DNA of 64,000 bases, taken from contig CM065172.1 of assembly GCA_033026295.1 (NCBI GenBank), positions 10,399,665-10,463,664 of the forward strand, in the 5' to 3' direction. The translations under genes and the position numbers were made by a program. Below are positions 41,727-55,386 of this stretch, piece after piece. The DNA is from Channa striata. Lineage: Eukaryota; Chordata; Actinopteri; Anabantiformes; Channidae. Position 1 is the first letter of the stretch. Every line of letters starts with the position of its first letter. Under the pieces are notes generated by a model. That model searched no databases, was not told where the DNA came from, and saw nothing but the letters and a program-made list of their open reading frames with translations.

Positions 41727-41916
41727 CATTGTGGTTGTGCTGCAGGGTCTCCAGCATGCTGGCACAGGAGTCCGTCGCCCCCAGCTCAGCCAGTCTGCGA
41801 CTAGTGGCGCTCAGCTCTGACCGCAGGTTGGTCACCTCCTGGCTGGCTGACTGAATGGCACCATCGATGCGCTGGGCCAGCTGCTTGTTGTCATCCATCA
41901 TTTTCAGGATTTTTGC
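41727..41916 (-). CDS. kazn: kazrin, N-terminal coiled-coil exon (internal coding exon)
   Basis: Kazrin is a cytoplasmic adaptor of cell junctions and endosomal traffic that binds periplakin; its N-terminal half is coiled coil and long isoforms carry C-terminal liprin-like SAM domains (family knowledge). On the minus strand this exon reads AKILKMMDDNKQLAQRIDG, then continues through IQSASQEVTNLRSEL and RRLAEL. This closely matches my memory of the mammalian long-isoform N-terminus, which starts MMEDNKQLALRIDGA. The 190 nt give 63 codons plus one base. The acceptor is a strong pyrimidine tract ending ctcctcctcag before GCAAAAATC; the donor is CACAATG/gtaagag. The exon ends in phase 1, fitting the known next kazrin exon, whose first residue (Val-Leu-Arg-Glu-Glu) would take G from here. 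The tail after RRLAEL (GATDSCASMLETLQHNHN) lacks the Gly/Ala-rich stretch of mammals. The frame stays open to the acceptor, so AKILK may be coding. The a or b paralogue cannot be assigned. Confidence 0.93.
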
Positions 41917-42219
41917 CTGAGGAGGAGAGGGGAATCCAGACAAGGTGTCATGCTGACAGGCTGACCATTTCCTGTCAGGAAGGTGTCCCCAAACAAATCC
42001 CTCCTCTTTCCTTCTCTCTGACTGCTCTTGCTCCCTTTTTGTGGGGAAGCCAAATTAAATCCTCAGAGCAATTTGTCCTTTCCTTTAAACAGAGGCATCC
42101 GGCTCAGGGGGAATGTGTATCTGCTGGAGGAGTGTGCGCTCTGGAGACGGTGTGTGTGTCAGTGTGCGAGCATGCCTCTGTGCGTGTGTCTGAGAGTTCC
42201 GTAACACCATGAGACAGAG

Positions 42220-42258
42220 TGTGTGTCTGTGTGTGTGTGTGTGTGTGCGTGTGTGTGT
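42220..42258. repeat. imperfect (GT)n tract
   Basis: A GT tract interrupted by CT and CG units, set within a longer TG/CG-rich stretch from about 42140. It lies about 300 bp upstream (minus sense) of the main kazrin exon. Confidence 0.95.
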
Positions 42259-45200
42259 CAGAGAGCCAAGCACTGCCCTGGTGAAATGTGCTCCCCGCAG
42301 CTGACTGTTGAAAGGACACAGAGCATTGAGAGATGACAAGCACCTTTTTTAAATGGACTGTACCATTTGCTGAGGAACTCAGGGGGGTGGGGAACGAGCC
42401 AGACCATATAAGCACATGGAAGTCAGAGGTTCCCAGCACAGCTGTGTTCAGGAGATATTGCTGTAAAGTTCTGGGGATTGTGTGTTTGAGCGAACTGAGG
42501 CACAAGAAATGTCAATAATACTTTCAAAAGTGGCTTTGATGAAGCACAGCTTTTCCTCTTTTACACTGCATGTGCCTCCCACCATGGACTCATGGACAAA
42601 AGGAAGGAAATAGTTAGTTTGACAAAGAGGTAGTTATGGGAAGACAACAATAATAGTTGTGCAAAGCAAAGTGTACATGCATTTTGCAAGTCAGTAAGTT
42701 AATCCATGCGAGTGTCGAAGGGGTTAGTTCATTAAACATTAGTCAAACTTAAATATATAATTTGAGTCAAACAAATATCACAAACATTTGTTTGTTCCAG
42801 TTTCTAAAAACAGCTGTTTTTAAGTGCCTTTTAAAATGGAATGGAAACTTACTATCTGTGGAGCTCAGATGGGTAAAACAAGCAATTTAAAGGAATTAAT
42901 GTCGGCTCTGAGAAATTGTTATGGGATAGTTTTGCAGTTTTATGGTGTTTTCACAAATATGAATAATCAGAATAAACAACTAAATTGGTTGTAGCCCAGA
43001 GCTTGAGAGTCTTAAAGAATCATGATTAGATTTTAATCTCTTATACACTTAAAATTAAGCGGTGGAGTTCAAGAAAACAACTTTGTGCTTCATTCTGCTT
43101 CTTTTCCACCTCGGAAATAACTGTGTAATCTTTTCCCAGCTAAACTTCCCCATTCAGGCTGGTGAATTAAATCATTTGTTCTGAACTTAACACCGACTAC
43201 AACACCTCTAATCGACCTGCGTGGTGCATGAATTGCAATTTTAGAAAGCAGGTGTTCAGAATCTCTTATACCTGTTTCTGTGTTTTACTTTTCTCTTTTT
43301 TCTTTCTTCATAAAAAAGTCTACAAATATGAGCAGCAGGCCCTGTGTCAGCCAATTGTTTACAGATGAGGCTAATCATTGACAGCAAATGAAACATTAAT
43401 GCTTCTTTCTCTCTCTGCAGTAACACAGACGGTTTTGTTAAAAGTATCTGCTGCCAGGGTGTGAAAACTGTTGCTTTTATTACTGAAGTATTGCAAGACA
43501 ACAAGCTAATAACTTCCTGAAAGCCAAATGAAGGAATCCAACCAGAGAGCATGGATACTAGAAGCCTATAAAAAGAAAAGCCTCAGTGAATCCGAAGTGT
43601 CCTGATGCTAAAACTGCAGAGCTGACCCACTGTAGGATTGGAAGACTTCAGTGATTCAATGCTTTATCTGTTTCCAGCATTTCAAAATTATCAAAACAAT
43701 CAAACAGTTAACAACTTGCTGATTAAAAATGAAGCCATACATATGCCAAAGAGTTGGTGGAAGCTCCATAAAAGCCAAAAGGGACAGTAGATACTGTTAT
43801 TTGCCAGGTGGCTAGAAACACAACTTCACATTTATGGTGCTGTGTCCCCACATATGACTAGTAAATAGGCAACTATGATGTAAAAAATGTGAAACCACAC
43901 TCCCAAGGGGACAAAAAGGAGAAATTAAAACTGGGTTTAGGGCGTAAAACAAAGTTTTGAGTTCAAAGCAGAAATTTTGCAGCCACAAACTACACAGTGA
44001 GTTACAAATCACCACCCATGGTCTCACTAAAGGACGTTCTCATCTGCGAGGGTCAGGGGCTTGAATCGCTAACAAGCAGCACAACTGTACACAATTCTGC
44101 TACATCTCTAAACTTGTCTCATACTCTCAATATCCAGTCCCGCAGCTGCGAAAAGACGTTTTGACACTATAGTTTCTAATTGTTAGTTGTTAAAATGAAC
44201 ACTTGTAATTAACTACTCAGTGCAGTTATCACCGGGCCTCAGGATTGAGGAAAACTGCACCGGCTCCCACCCAACACCCCAACTCTACCCTGCACTTGGC
44301 AGCTATTATCTGACACTCAGCTGTCAAAGCATGTCCAGTCATTCAGCAGTACAGCTGTGTTGTTATTGTCTCCCTCAGGTTATGTGAACTAAGACCCGAA
44401 CCCGTTCTGCATGTGGTAAGCACAGATGATCCAGCGCGCTGCATAAGTCGGGGGCAGCGTGTGCTCCCAGAAAATGTTTTTGTAGCCTCAGGCGCTGTGT
44501 GAGACTGTGTGAGTGAGGTGTCCATACTGTTGTCTCGAATAAAACTAAACTGACCACTTTGCCCAGAATGCACGGAACAACACACACACGTACACGCACA
44601 CACACCTTGCACCCTTCATCCATCTGCCCAGACACAAGTCACCCCTCCTGCTCAGCAAATGAACATCATGGTGTTATTTATAGACGACCCCGCTGCCGCA
44701 TATGATACATTCTTCACAGGGGAGGGCGGGCACAGACACACACACTCATTCACACACACATATTCTCTCGGGAGCTAATAATCCTAAAGTCATTTGATGT
44801 TCATTAATGAAATTCATCTCTTGTCAGGTGTCATAAAAATGTATTGGACCCTTCGGGGTAATTACAATTCGGTGGTCTCTAATCGGACAAGTGAATTTGA
44901 CTGTGTGTCATACTCATACACAGTTTTTTTTCCTCAGGAATATGTATCTAAAGAATGAAAAAGGACTGTGATTGTGGATATTATCCTATGCTTTAAATAG
45001 AAAATGTTCACCTTTATCTGATTCACCTTGAAAAATGATTACATCTGACATTTTCCCTCAAATGTATTATAACCACAACGTGTGTGTTCAGGTTTGTGCT
45101 GCAAGAAAAACACGCATTGTACATCAGACACTGGTGGGGAGCCAGTATTCGCTTCCTATAACTTTTTTCTTTGTTTGTTTATATTTTTTTTATTTCCTTC

Positions 45201-45860
45201 TGTTATGAATATACAGTTCATATTATCCTCCCTGGTTGTCTCACCAGATAAAACTAGATCAGACCTGAATGAGCATCATGACTGCAGTTACCTTCATTTG
45301 TTTTATGACTGCCACTGCTTCCTGTTCAGTGTCAATTTCCATCTCCAGCCATTTGCAAATCTATAAAGAACAGGAGCTGAACAATAAACAATATGCTTGT
45401 GCTGTTGCTTAAAATTTATATCCTTGCTCCTAACAGCTCATCATCCCAGAGTCGTTACTGGTTTATTGTGAGTTAAGCTCCAAACATGAAGACATGTGTT
45501 GTAAATTTCATCTATGCCTGTGTGTAAGCCACATAAATGACCCATTGCTCAAGTCTCTGTCACAGGGTTTTTGCATGTGTCCGCTGGTCAGTGAAGTGAA
45601 TCTGGACCCAGCGGCTGACTAAGGATCGGTAATTAGTGGGCGTGATGGGGATGGATTTGGATTAGCATATGAATGGCGACCGTGGGGAGCACGATCGCTG
45701 CTCTGCAACCACTTCATTGTGCCACAGATGAGGCCTTTTGCAGCCAAGTCACCGGATTTAACTAAAGTCATGGAAAAAAAAAGTTGCAGCACTAAAGCCT
45801 GTATACAGTAGTTTTTAAGCTTGACTGATTTAATTTTTTTACTTACTGGGGTGGAATTTT

Positions 45861-45873
45861 GTTGCTAAGCAAT
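45861..45873. promoter_or_regulatory. RFX X-box-like motif
   Basis: GTTGCTAAGCAAT is an inverted repeat matching the RFX-family X-box layout (GTTGCY, a short gap, then RGCAAC) with one mismatch at the 3' end. It lies 40 bp from a second, perfect X-box. Confidence 0.45.
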
Positions 45874-45912
45874 AACAGTCCAGACTCACAAGTACGTACT
45901 GGGTTGGTATTA

Positions 45913-45925
45913 GTTGCCTGGCAAC
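45913..45925. promoter_or_regulatory. RFX X-box (perfect inverted repeat)
   Basis: GTTGCCTGGCAAC is a perfect inverted repeat around a central T and fits the RFX-family binding consensus without mismatch. Occupancy cannot be judged from sequence. Confidence 0.55.
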
Positions 45926-48900
45926 AATGGAAACAGAATTCAGCTATGGTGGTTTAAAAAGGAAAAGAAACAATAGATAACGCATAAATCTTTGTTTCAA
46001 CGGTCATCAATGATTGCTTATCCCATGTCCTTAAGAGAAATTTATTTATTTATTTATTTTTGGAACTAAAAAAATAATGATAATTGTAACTATCTTGCAA
46101 ACAATCCCAGTATTACATTACTAAAAATCCTATTAATATGAGCATTTGTATGTTTGATAAGAACAATTTAATATTTTGTCATATTTTAAAATTTTAACAA
46201 AAACTTCTTCTTTTTCTTCTATTTCTTCAGGTTTAAATGACGGTCTACTAAAAAAAGTTCGGGGCAGATGACAGAGATGACAAATAATAAATCATTACAA
46301 ATTGGGATTGTCTACGGGAAAGAGTTTTCTCGGTGGCGCATGTGCAGAATTGTTATTTTTTTATCTTAGCTTTCAGACCTAATCATAGACATCCAAGGTC
46401 ACAGATTTTTTCTTTGTTGAGGGAAAAAAAATTCGTTGCTAAAAAACCAAGCAGGCAGCCGTGAGCTAAGATACATTATTTTTATATTTAATTACCCCAA
46501 AATAAGCTTCATCAGTGGATGACTGCATACGCCCACAGGAAATGATCACAATAGAAGCATGAAGACATAAATACTAACATTCATGTGCATTCGCACGAAT
46601 ACCTTCGTTGGTTTGATTCTAAAGAATATACTTAACATGCATCACACATGTATGAAAATCGGTATTTTACCACCTGAAAACAAGAACATATTATATTTAT
46701 CGTACAGCTGTCAGGTGTCTGCCTCTGATTTGTGGTCACTGCTGTGCAGACCATCTTCTAAACCCAATGTGAGGAAACCAACACCACAATCTGTGTTTAG
46801 TGATTCAGACAATGCCTCTGCAATGCAGAACTTATGGGCTGCACCAAAATCACCTGCTCATTGATAGTATCTGGAAAGGCCAGCCAATGAGGTGGAAAAG
46901 GTGCTGTACTGCAGGCCTATGCTGATGTGCATTCCTGGTTTGTTTTTTCCATTTTTATCAAACAAAAGGAAATGGTTTAATGTCCCCAAAGGAGTAAGGA
47001 AATTGAGTTTTTGTAGATTATATCTTGACTATCTTGATCATCTTATCTTGGGGGAGAATGTCGTTCAGAAAACTGTGCATCTGACTCTGCACAGTCACAT
47101 AACACTGTACACACAAATGACACATACACACACACACACAGTGGTGGAGGGGAAGGAATAGAAAAGGGCACTGAGAAAAACTGAGAAAAAGACAGAGAGT
47201 AGAGAGAGTTTCTCCAATAAGATCACATTTACAAAGTCTGTGTCATTTACGACTTCTGCTTCGCTCAAAGTCTTACATGTTGACACACATACAGTAGGCA
47301 GAAGCTCCAAAGGACAGAAGCCGAACATGCCTCAGGGTTCCTCTACAGAGAGTTTAAATTGGGGCAACAAATCTTGTGTGACAAGATTCAAATAATCAAA
47401 AACTATTGTGCTATTTCTTGTTCGAGTCTCACTATGACCAAACAAGCATTTCTCAGAAAATACAGTAGGATAACATTATTTTTTGTAGGCCAACCTGAAT
47501 CCTCCTGGTTTCCTTGACAAAGTCAGTCTAATACTTCTACTGGTATTTGAATTATCGAGAAAAATAAGCTCTGTGATGAAGAATGGTTTATGATACTTTA
47601 ACGTTTGTTCAGACAGATATTCTACACATCACTATTAGGATTTTTCAAGCTGAAAAACAGTTGCCAGAAGTTCAAAGGGATTGTTGGGCTAAAAATGAAC
47701 CACGCCATGACTGCAACATCATCACCATTGAACCAATTTGTAATTTGATTTAGAGCACTTACCTCTTTAACAAAAGCCTTTCTCCTTACAGTGACCTGAT
47801 TTAGTTCCTAATTGTGAGTAATGAACTCAGGGAGGCTTTAAAGAGTGACTAAGGAGTTTGCCATGATGATGTTTCATATTCCAGACAACCAAGTCTCATT
47901 TAGCCACTTGTTAGCAACCAGCTTTTTGTTAAAAGCTTAGATGTTAAAATGTAAAAATAGTGAAGTATTTAGTTTAAAAATCTCTTGAACATTTGTTGCA
48001 AAGTCCAAAAATGCAAACCGATTTCTAGTTTTTTGGACTCATTCTTTTAGGACTGTATGTTCCTGCTCTTCAGAAACTTAATGGAGTCATAATAACTCTT
48101 GATGAAATGACATTCCTGGATTTAATGTCTGCCAAAAATGTGGCAGAATCTATATGATGAAGCAAAAACAAGTGGGATCTTTGCAGAACAACTCCTGCAA
48201 CTTGGCAACTGTCAGAAGTTCCTCCTTTATCGACATGCTCCAAAATTCAGCAGAGGAGGATTCAGCCAACAGCCACACAGACACAAAATAATCATCCAAA
48301 AAGTCAAATAACCATGTGTCGGGAATCAAATGTAAGATTTCTGAGTTACTCTGGTATTTCGGATGAGATCAACTTCGACGGTGAGGTAAAATCAACAAGC
48401 TTTGTGTCCAACAAGGCTCAACCCCGATGACTCGAGCGCAAAGTGATCCTCTGCTTCAGGACACATGATTGCCGCTGTTAACACAATAACAATGGTGCGC
48501 GCATTAAGCAAATCATGTGTAAAGAATCATTTCGTACAAAAAGGGCGTGGACACGTTGCAGAAGGGCTTATTCCAGCGGGATGGGTCAAACCAAGACAAA
48601 GAACAGACACAAGCCTTGTGAAAACACAGAATTATGTTCACTGTGCTAATCTGTTTATTCTCAGCCCTCCTCTTCCCTCAGTGTTTAAACTATCTGAAAT
48701 GGATAATACAGGGCAGCTGGAGGATAGGAGAAAGACAGCTCCGAGCAGTTACACAACTGTCTGTCTAACCCGGCCGGATTATGGCTGATATAAACCAGTT
48801 TGACACCCACAACAGCCGGCGTTAGTCTGAGCCAGCTAAATTCATAAAGTGTTTAGAGGCGGCCACTTACTTCAGTTCTCTTTGTGTGCAGATGTCAACC

Positions 48901-49317
48901 TTTCAGATTACTTTCTAGTCAGTGAATAAAAGACATTACGACGTCTACAACAATGTTTTATTCAAACGGCACTAATCAGCGTTTCACACTATACAAACAA
49001 TAGAGGCAATGCCCAACTAATGCCAAAGTGGTTACATATAGTGACAGTCACGGAGAAATTATCATCCATCTCTACAGCCTTTTAGTCTGGATGGGATCAT
49101 TTTATTTTGGTGGACCACAGCGCTGGCACATTAAGCAGCTGTTTTCTAGAGAAAAAGCTCTGATAAACATCAGATGAAAAAGTCAGGAAGATTTTGCAGC
49201 TAAAGAGCAGACAGTACAGATCTGCTGCAAAGAAAGACTGAATATTAATTGAATAGACTTTAAATTAATGTCACTGTTACACTATTTCCACAGTGTGTGT
49301 AAATGGACATTGTTGTG

Positions 49318-49530
49318 TTTAAAAAAAAAAAAAAAGTAGCTTTCTGTTTGTCCCGTCAGGGGTCACCACACCAGAACGTGTTCCGCACATTGATGCAGCG
49401 TGACTTTTTACGCCGGATGCCCTTCCTGCTGGAGCCCTCCCATTTTATCTGGTCTTGGTGGGGGGTTGAACCCATGGCCTTCTGCATCCCAAAACAACAC
49501 TCTACCACCACACCCACTGGGCACCACAAT
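49318..49530 (-). mobile_element. tRNA-derived SINE with poly-A tail
   Basis: Read on the minus strand, the element begins with a tRNA-like head: GTGGTAGAGTG fits box A and GGGTTCAACCC fits the polymerase III box B. It then runs through a body containing the complement of ttacgccggatgcccttcct, a core common in percomorph interspersed repeats. It ends in a 15-base A tail (minus sense), seen as poly-A/T at about 49320-49334. The head, body and tail order is that of a complete short interspersed element. Clear target-site duplications were not identified. Confidence 0.8.
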
Positions 49531-50783
49531 ATGAATATTGCACAGTAGTTCACAATGTCAATACTTGGAGGTTTGTTTCCTCTTAATAAAAAGAATGTAA
49601 AATGTCAAGGTGTTGCTTCAGGTGTTGCTGTTCTACTTTTTTGAACTCTGTACAGTTTTTGTTTCTCTTTTACTTGATACTCCTTTTCCCCCATCCCCTC
49701 ATTATTTTTCTATCCTAAAAACCGACCGTATTTACAGTCACCTCAGTGAAATGAACGACTCACGTCAGGCAGAAACCAGATTCCCCGTGAGTGGATATTG
49801 ATGTCACTGCTGTCCTCACACTGTGTGGACCGCTGGCTAAGAAATAAAATACACAGATGTAACCGGGTAAACACAGTCTGTTGACACACACAGATAAGTT
49901 TTCCACTGTCTGATAAGGGTGGGAAGGTTCAAGGTGGAGAAGTGTGTTATTGGAATATCCTGTAGCCTCATCCCATCTCGTCCACTTCCTCTAATCTCTT
50001 TCCATTCATGCTAAGCTCTTGCTCGCATTCTCCCTCGTCTCGCCACGTCTCCAGCGTCAGCGTGAGCCACATCCAGACAGCGTGCCGTAACTCTACGTGG
50101 ACCCTGGCTCGGGGGGAAAGGCTTAAGCCGAATCGCAGACACAACAGGTTTTAAGGCTTTGATGTGAATTAAGATACACGCTACTTCAAAGTGCGGTGAG
50201 CGAGGCACAAAGGTCTTACACGGGTCTATGAAAGAGAAGATGCTTTTATGATGATTTGATTGTGGATGCCATTTTTCCCCCTGAAGGTGGTGGAGGATGT
50301 CTGCATGATAGAGAGGATGGCAGACGGTTTTGTGCTTAGGCAGTTACCTTAACCTTTCAGTTTAACTATCTATTGGATGAATGACACTAGACTAAAGTTT
50401 TGTTAAAGCTCCGCTAAGCAGGAATTCTCCCTTTAAAATCCGGCCAATTTATGTTTATTGAACACCGAGTTAAATGGTAGGTGAGAAATGTGTGAAGCTC
50501 TAATAAAATTTTACATCGGATGTTTGCGTAACATCAAGAACAAACAATAAGCCCTTTTAATCACCAAACCCAAGAGACGGCTGAGCAAAGATTCAAAATG
50601 CAGTTCACGGATGCTGTTAAAATGAGTCCTAAACAATGTCATTGGCTGGTGGCCTGAAGAGCTCACAGATGGTCTATTTTCCTGCTGAAAGGGAGTGAGT
50701 GGTTGCACGTCTGATGCTGCTAGTGTTCTCTGAACTAAAATCCCTGCGTAGGTGTGTGCTGTTTCAGTTAGTGTAGTTAATTG

Positions 50784-50785
<2 letters not shown>

Positions 50786-50828
<43 letters not shown>
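50786..50828. repeat. (TG)n microsatellite
   Basis: About 21 uninterrupted TG units, followed by imperfect TG-rich sequence to about 50856. It accounts for a Thr-His-rich open frame on the minus strand that should not be read as a gene. Confidence 0.98.
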
Positions 50829-50829
<1 letters not shown>

Positions 50830-52714
50830 TGCATGTATGTCTGTCTTTGTGTGTGAAAAAGAATAATTGTGCGTTTCAGGTTGAAGGGCAGCTCCTGTCT
50901 CTTCTGCTCAGTATTCAGCAGCTGTCGTCTCTGTGACAGGGATTGAGAGAAGCTCTGTTTAGGTGCTGTAGGGGGGTTGACGCTGGCTGGCTTGATGCAT
51001 CCTTTCAAAACCACTTTCCTTTAAAGGCACAGCACATGGATGACAAGCTTCTCTACGCTCCAACAACAAAGATGGTGAAAAATACCCCCAACATATTTCT
51101 TATTTATAGCAAAATGAGAGGAAGAGAGTTTAAACATGTAGTACAGAAAATCTATTTTTGAGGTGTGTGTGATGGATTAGATCCCTCCAACTGTACAACA
51201 GCACCATCACTATCAAACAATCAATACACGATTTCTCCTCTTTGTTTTTATTTGTGTATTTCTCCGAAACGACAGGACCCCCAACATTAGCATTCTCAAA
51301 GAGAATGTTAGTACTCAGATTTGATGTGTACGACCAGGCATTAAAAATAATTCAACATACCACTTCGCTTCCAACAGCCTAACAGGTTGTTAGCCAGCTG
51401 GGGGCTGATGTTTTCACCCACTGCTCAGTCCCATCTGTGATTTCACCACCACACTGTGCTATGATTGTGATACAATAATGCAAAGTGTGCCGAGCTCGCA
51501 GGACTATCAGTCACTGTGAGCTTTGACCTTGTTTGCCATTACCTCATCGGGATCTAATGTGAGCTGGCTCCCCTTCTTTATCTAATTCAGGAAAGATACA
51601 ATGGGAGTTGCAGATGATGAGTCTGTGTTGAAATAACACAGTGGAAATGGACGTGAGGTGGGAACTAGTGCTAACACTGCCAAACAAGCTGAACATTTTC
51701 CAAGTAGAATACAAACTTAGCAGAGAGATGGCTGCTCCTCAATATTGAATGCTAGAAAACACTGACAGCTCATGTGTGATGGTTGACATCCGTCTACTTG
51801 AGAATAATATAATAAAATTAATAAAAGTATGATGTTCTTGGGTTTGTAGTGAACTACTAAAACTGACAGCAGGTCGTAAACTATTTTATCCTATTGTGAA
51901 AGCACCACATCAAGAAAAAAATGGACTAGGCATTTATTTATGTGTAATATTCATATCTGGATTGAGCTCAGTAGCAATGAGATGACCTACAATAGCAGAG
52001 CATGCAACACCAAACTTCACTTTGTACATAAATGTCATTTATATCAATAACTAATGATGTTTACACTTGATTCATTTGCAGGAGAATTAAGTAGGCTCCC
52101 AGTGCTATCGTGATTATAGAGAAGAAACAGAAATTATTTATAAAAATGCTGTAGAAGCTTCCAAAACACCGTGGGGAATCAGATTTTCCATCACTCGTGG
52201 TGTTTTGCATTGTATTTCTTCTCGAATTATGCAGATCTTTGCAAATGAATTCATTACCCCCGGTATTAAATTAGCGTAGAGTGCTTGCCGACAGCCTAAG
52301 TGCTGATTACGCGAACAATGGGACGCAGACACCTATGGGTGCGTTGTGATTACCACCTGAGTCAAAGAGGCAGGGACCAGCCAAATTCAGCACCTGAATT
52401 GCATGAGCTGAAGTGTCTATATTGTCGTTTGGGTGTTCCTGAAAATGATTATTCCTGAACGGTTGGCATTGTGCTCTGACAACTGTCAGTCTGAGCCCCG
52501 TCCGCAGATCAGCGTTTGTATTTAAGAGTTCTGCTGTTGTCAGTTGTGTGATTTCAGTTTTCCATGGCATTGGAGCTCCCTGTTCCCACTTGCCTCCTGT
52601 TTGCTTCTAATGTTTTTGTCTTTATCAAGTGATTTCTTCACTCAGAGGTTTGTTGTTGTGGGAGGAGATTATTTCACTGCTTTTCCCCGTTGCTCCATTT
52701 TTATGTTTTAATCA

Positions 52715-52917
52715 CTGGGCACACATACATACATGCTACAATGAAATTTATCTCCTGCATTTAACCCATCCCTCTGGGGGGAGCAGTGGGCAGCCAACAC
52801 TGGCACAGGGGTCTCGCTCAGGGACACACCTGGCTGGGGATTTGTTTTTATGGGTAGGCTGGGATTTGATCCCTCGTATCCCAGCTGCTCTACCCACTGA
52901 GCTACCAGGCTGCCTTA
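52715..52917 (-). mobile_element. tRNA-derived SINE with ATGT-type tail
   Basis: On the minus strand the head reads GGTAGCTCAGTGGGTAGAGC, a near-perfect tRNA 5' half with box A, and a box B-like GGGATCAAATCCC follows about 25 bases on. The body contains the complement of gagcagtgggcagcca and of tcctgcatttaacccatcc, both typical of a widespread teleost repeat. The 3' end terminates in a short CATGTATGTATG microsatellite. The box B first half carries substitutions from the GGTTCGA consensus, so the copy is probably not transcribed efficiently. Confidence 0.85.
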
Positions 52918-55386
52918 GTGTGACATACTGCACCAGTTCTAAAACAAATACCAAATCAACCTGTCAGTGATTCTAAAACGTGCTTAACACAAGTCAATTT
53001 ATAATGTACCAGCACTGTCCATAGCTAAAACTTCCAGGTGTGTTTAGGACACTACAACAATAGAGTTTACAGCACTAGAAAGCGAGTAGTGACCGAATCG
53101 AAAGCTTGGCCAACCATGAACAGATGATTCATCAGTTTATACTTTATAGTTTTTTATTGATTGTTCTTTGTACAGTGAACTTGATTGACCTGACAGGCAC
53201 TTTTAAATAAAATGTATTTTTATTAGTAGTGGCAGTAATAAATCTAACACAGTTTGCCAGTAACAAAGTCTGTGGTGATCACATCACTCATGTCACTACT
53301 TAGTGGGTCAAATGTCAGTTCACCCGACTCTGTGCCATTGCCTTTCAATGAGACCGATCCCAATCCTATAAGGTGAGTACAAAACAATACAGTTCAGATT
53401 TGTGAATTATATGTTATGACTCTTAATGAAAACACAGGATGTACTGCATTCCAGCAAGAATCGCCAACTCAAAAATTAATTATCTGGAGAAAATGATTAT
53501 ACCTTCCAAAAAAATGAAGCTACATACTTGGGTACAGACTAATATCAAAATCAGGAGTGAACTGCCAAAACATTGTAAACTGCTACACAAATATATTTTG
53601 TGAGGAGCATTATTCCATCCAGGTTTTGTTTGTTATTAAAATATTGAGGGTGCACTGCTTGAAAAAAGAGGTAAATGAAAAGCTATAAAACAAACTGACA
53701 CTAAACTGACCAATAACACGTGTCCACACAAATATCAATCTTGCACTACAAGATGCGTTATATTTGAATATAGTGTGATTAAACTTTTTTTGTCTTGTGT
53801 TTAGACACTCACACTCGGTTAAGGTTTGAATCCTTTGCATCACAACATAATTCACCTGCTGCGTTACATTCTCTATGAAAGACTAATTTTAGGAAACAGG
53901 TAAACTTGGTTGAACTTGATGGAGTGGATTAAGCTCATCAGATTAACATACGTGCGTTGTTCTTTCTAGCTCTCCCTACGGTGGTTACTTACATATGTAT
54001 CCCATGGAAATCTCAAAAGTAATTCCTCCTGTCTATGCAGATCCAGATAAAAGGTCATCTCTGTTTGACCCTGAGCTGTCAAAGCCGCACATGGCCCAGC
54101 ATCCTACAGCACTAAACAGATGGGTTTGGAAAGCAAATGAAGGGCAGTATTTAGTAGAGTGGTGGAAAATGAGCTCAAAAGTGCGATAAAAAAAACATCT
54201 TGCAGAGACTTATCTGAGTTTTGCCAATAGGGAGATGATGCAAAGTATTTGAGGATGCCTTACAGCTGTTGCAGGCCAGTCCAGGGTTCTGCCTGGTTGG
54301 GATTAGTTTTCTAGCTGTGATTCCAAATATGACTTTCTAACTCAATGAGCACACTGAGCCCCCGTGAGGTAATTTATAATTGGTGGAGCCCTACAGGAGT
54401 GAAAAGGCAGAGGAGCGAGGTGAGGTAAATATTAGCATGTCAGTCGTGCTGCGTGCCAGCTGTGTTACAGATCTCCAACATCTCTCAAGAGTCCAAAGCG
54501 AGAGAAGCGGCAAGGACCTTGATGACATCTGAAAACTGCAGCATCTGACGATCGTGGCACGTGAGTTAATCTAATGGGATATTTTATTGATTTCTCTTTG
54601 CTCGCCCTCGTTTCCACTGGCCTTCAGTGTCTCATTTAAGGACACTTCATTTCAAAGTTTGCTGCAGTTGGAGGCCACTCTCATACATGACTGGACCAAC
54701 CTCCAGCCCAAAGTCAGAACTAGCAAAAAGACATGTAACAAATCCTCAGGATTTACTCAGGATTGTTGCAGTGAAATAAGCTGCCTTGGCCTGTCTTTAT
54801 AATTACTGTGAATGTTTTGTGTCAGTAAGGATCATTAGTGTCCATAATGTATTCATAGAAAAATTACAGTAATCTCATATTTCCTTCATTTATCTAATTT
54901 TTAGAAGCATTTATGCCTTTCCTCCGTAACTCGAATAACTTGAACACACAGCAGTGCTATAATTCTGCTTAATTTATATTAGCGGGACAGACTCGCAAGT
55001 GGACCTCAAAGGCACACAAGTGATCAATCTGGACGAGAGGTGTGAAGGAAGAATTACCATGATTTATGGTGCCTCTCACCATTATTTACTACTTGTGTCA
55101 AAAGCGGCCAGATAGAAAGGTAACGCGTTGAGAGCATCCCCAATGAGGGCAACGGGAAATCAAAGATAGCTAAAGTGTAATTATCTGAAAAGGGTATTTG
55201 AGCAAATGTTGGTCTAACTGAAGTTTTTAATATACATTAAAATATATATAGATATTTGATTTTTGATTTGGTGATTCTTCAGTGACTACTGCCCAGTTTT
55301 GGGGTTTCATTAGTTCCATTGACCTGACTTTACCATTTGGTGGAAGTGATCTAATCGTTTTCCCATCCTAGCGCATATATAACATC

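Noticed and set aside
42104..42505. 133-codon minus-strand frame just upstream of the kazrin exon
   Set aside because: Dominated by translated GT repeat; no splice link to the exon in the right phase was found.
50511..51014. 167-codon minus-strand frame with a Thr-His run
   Set aside because: The run is a translated (TG)n microsatellite; the rest has no family resemblance.
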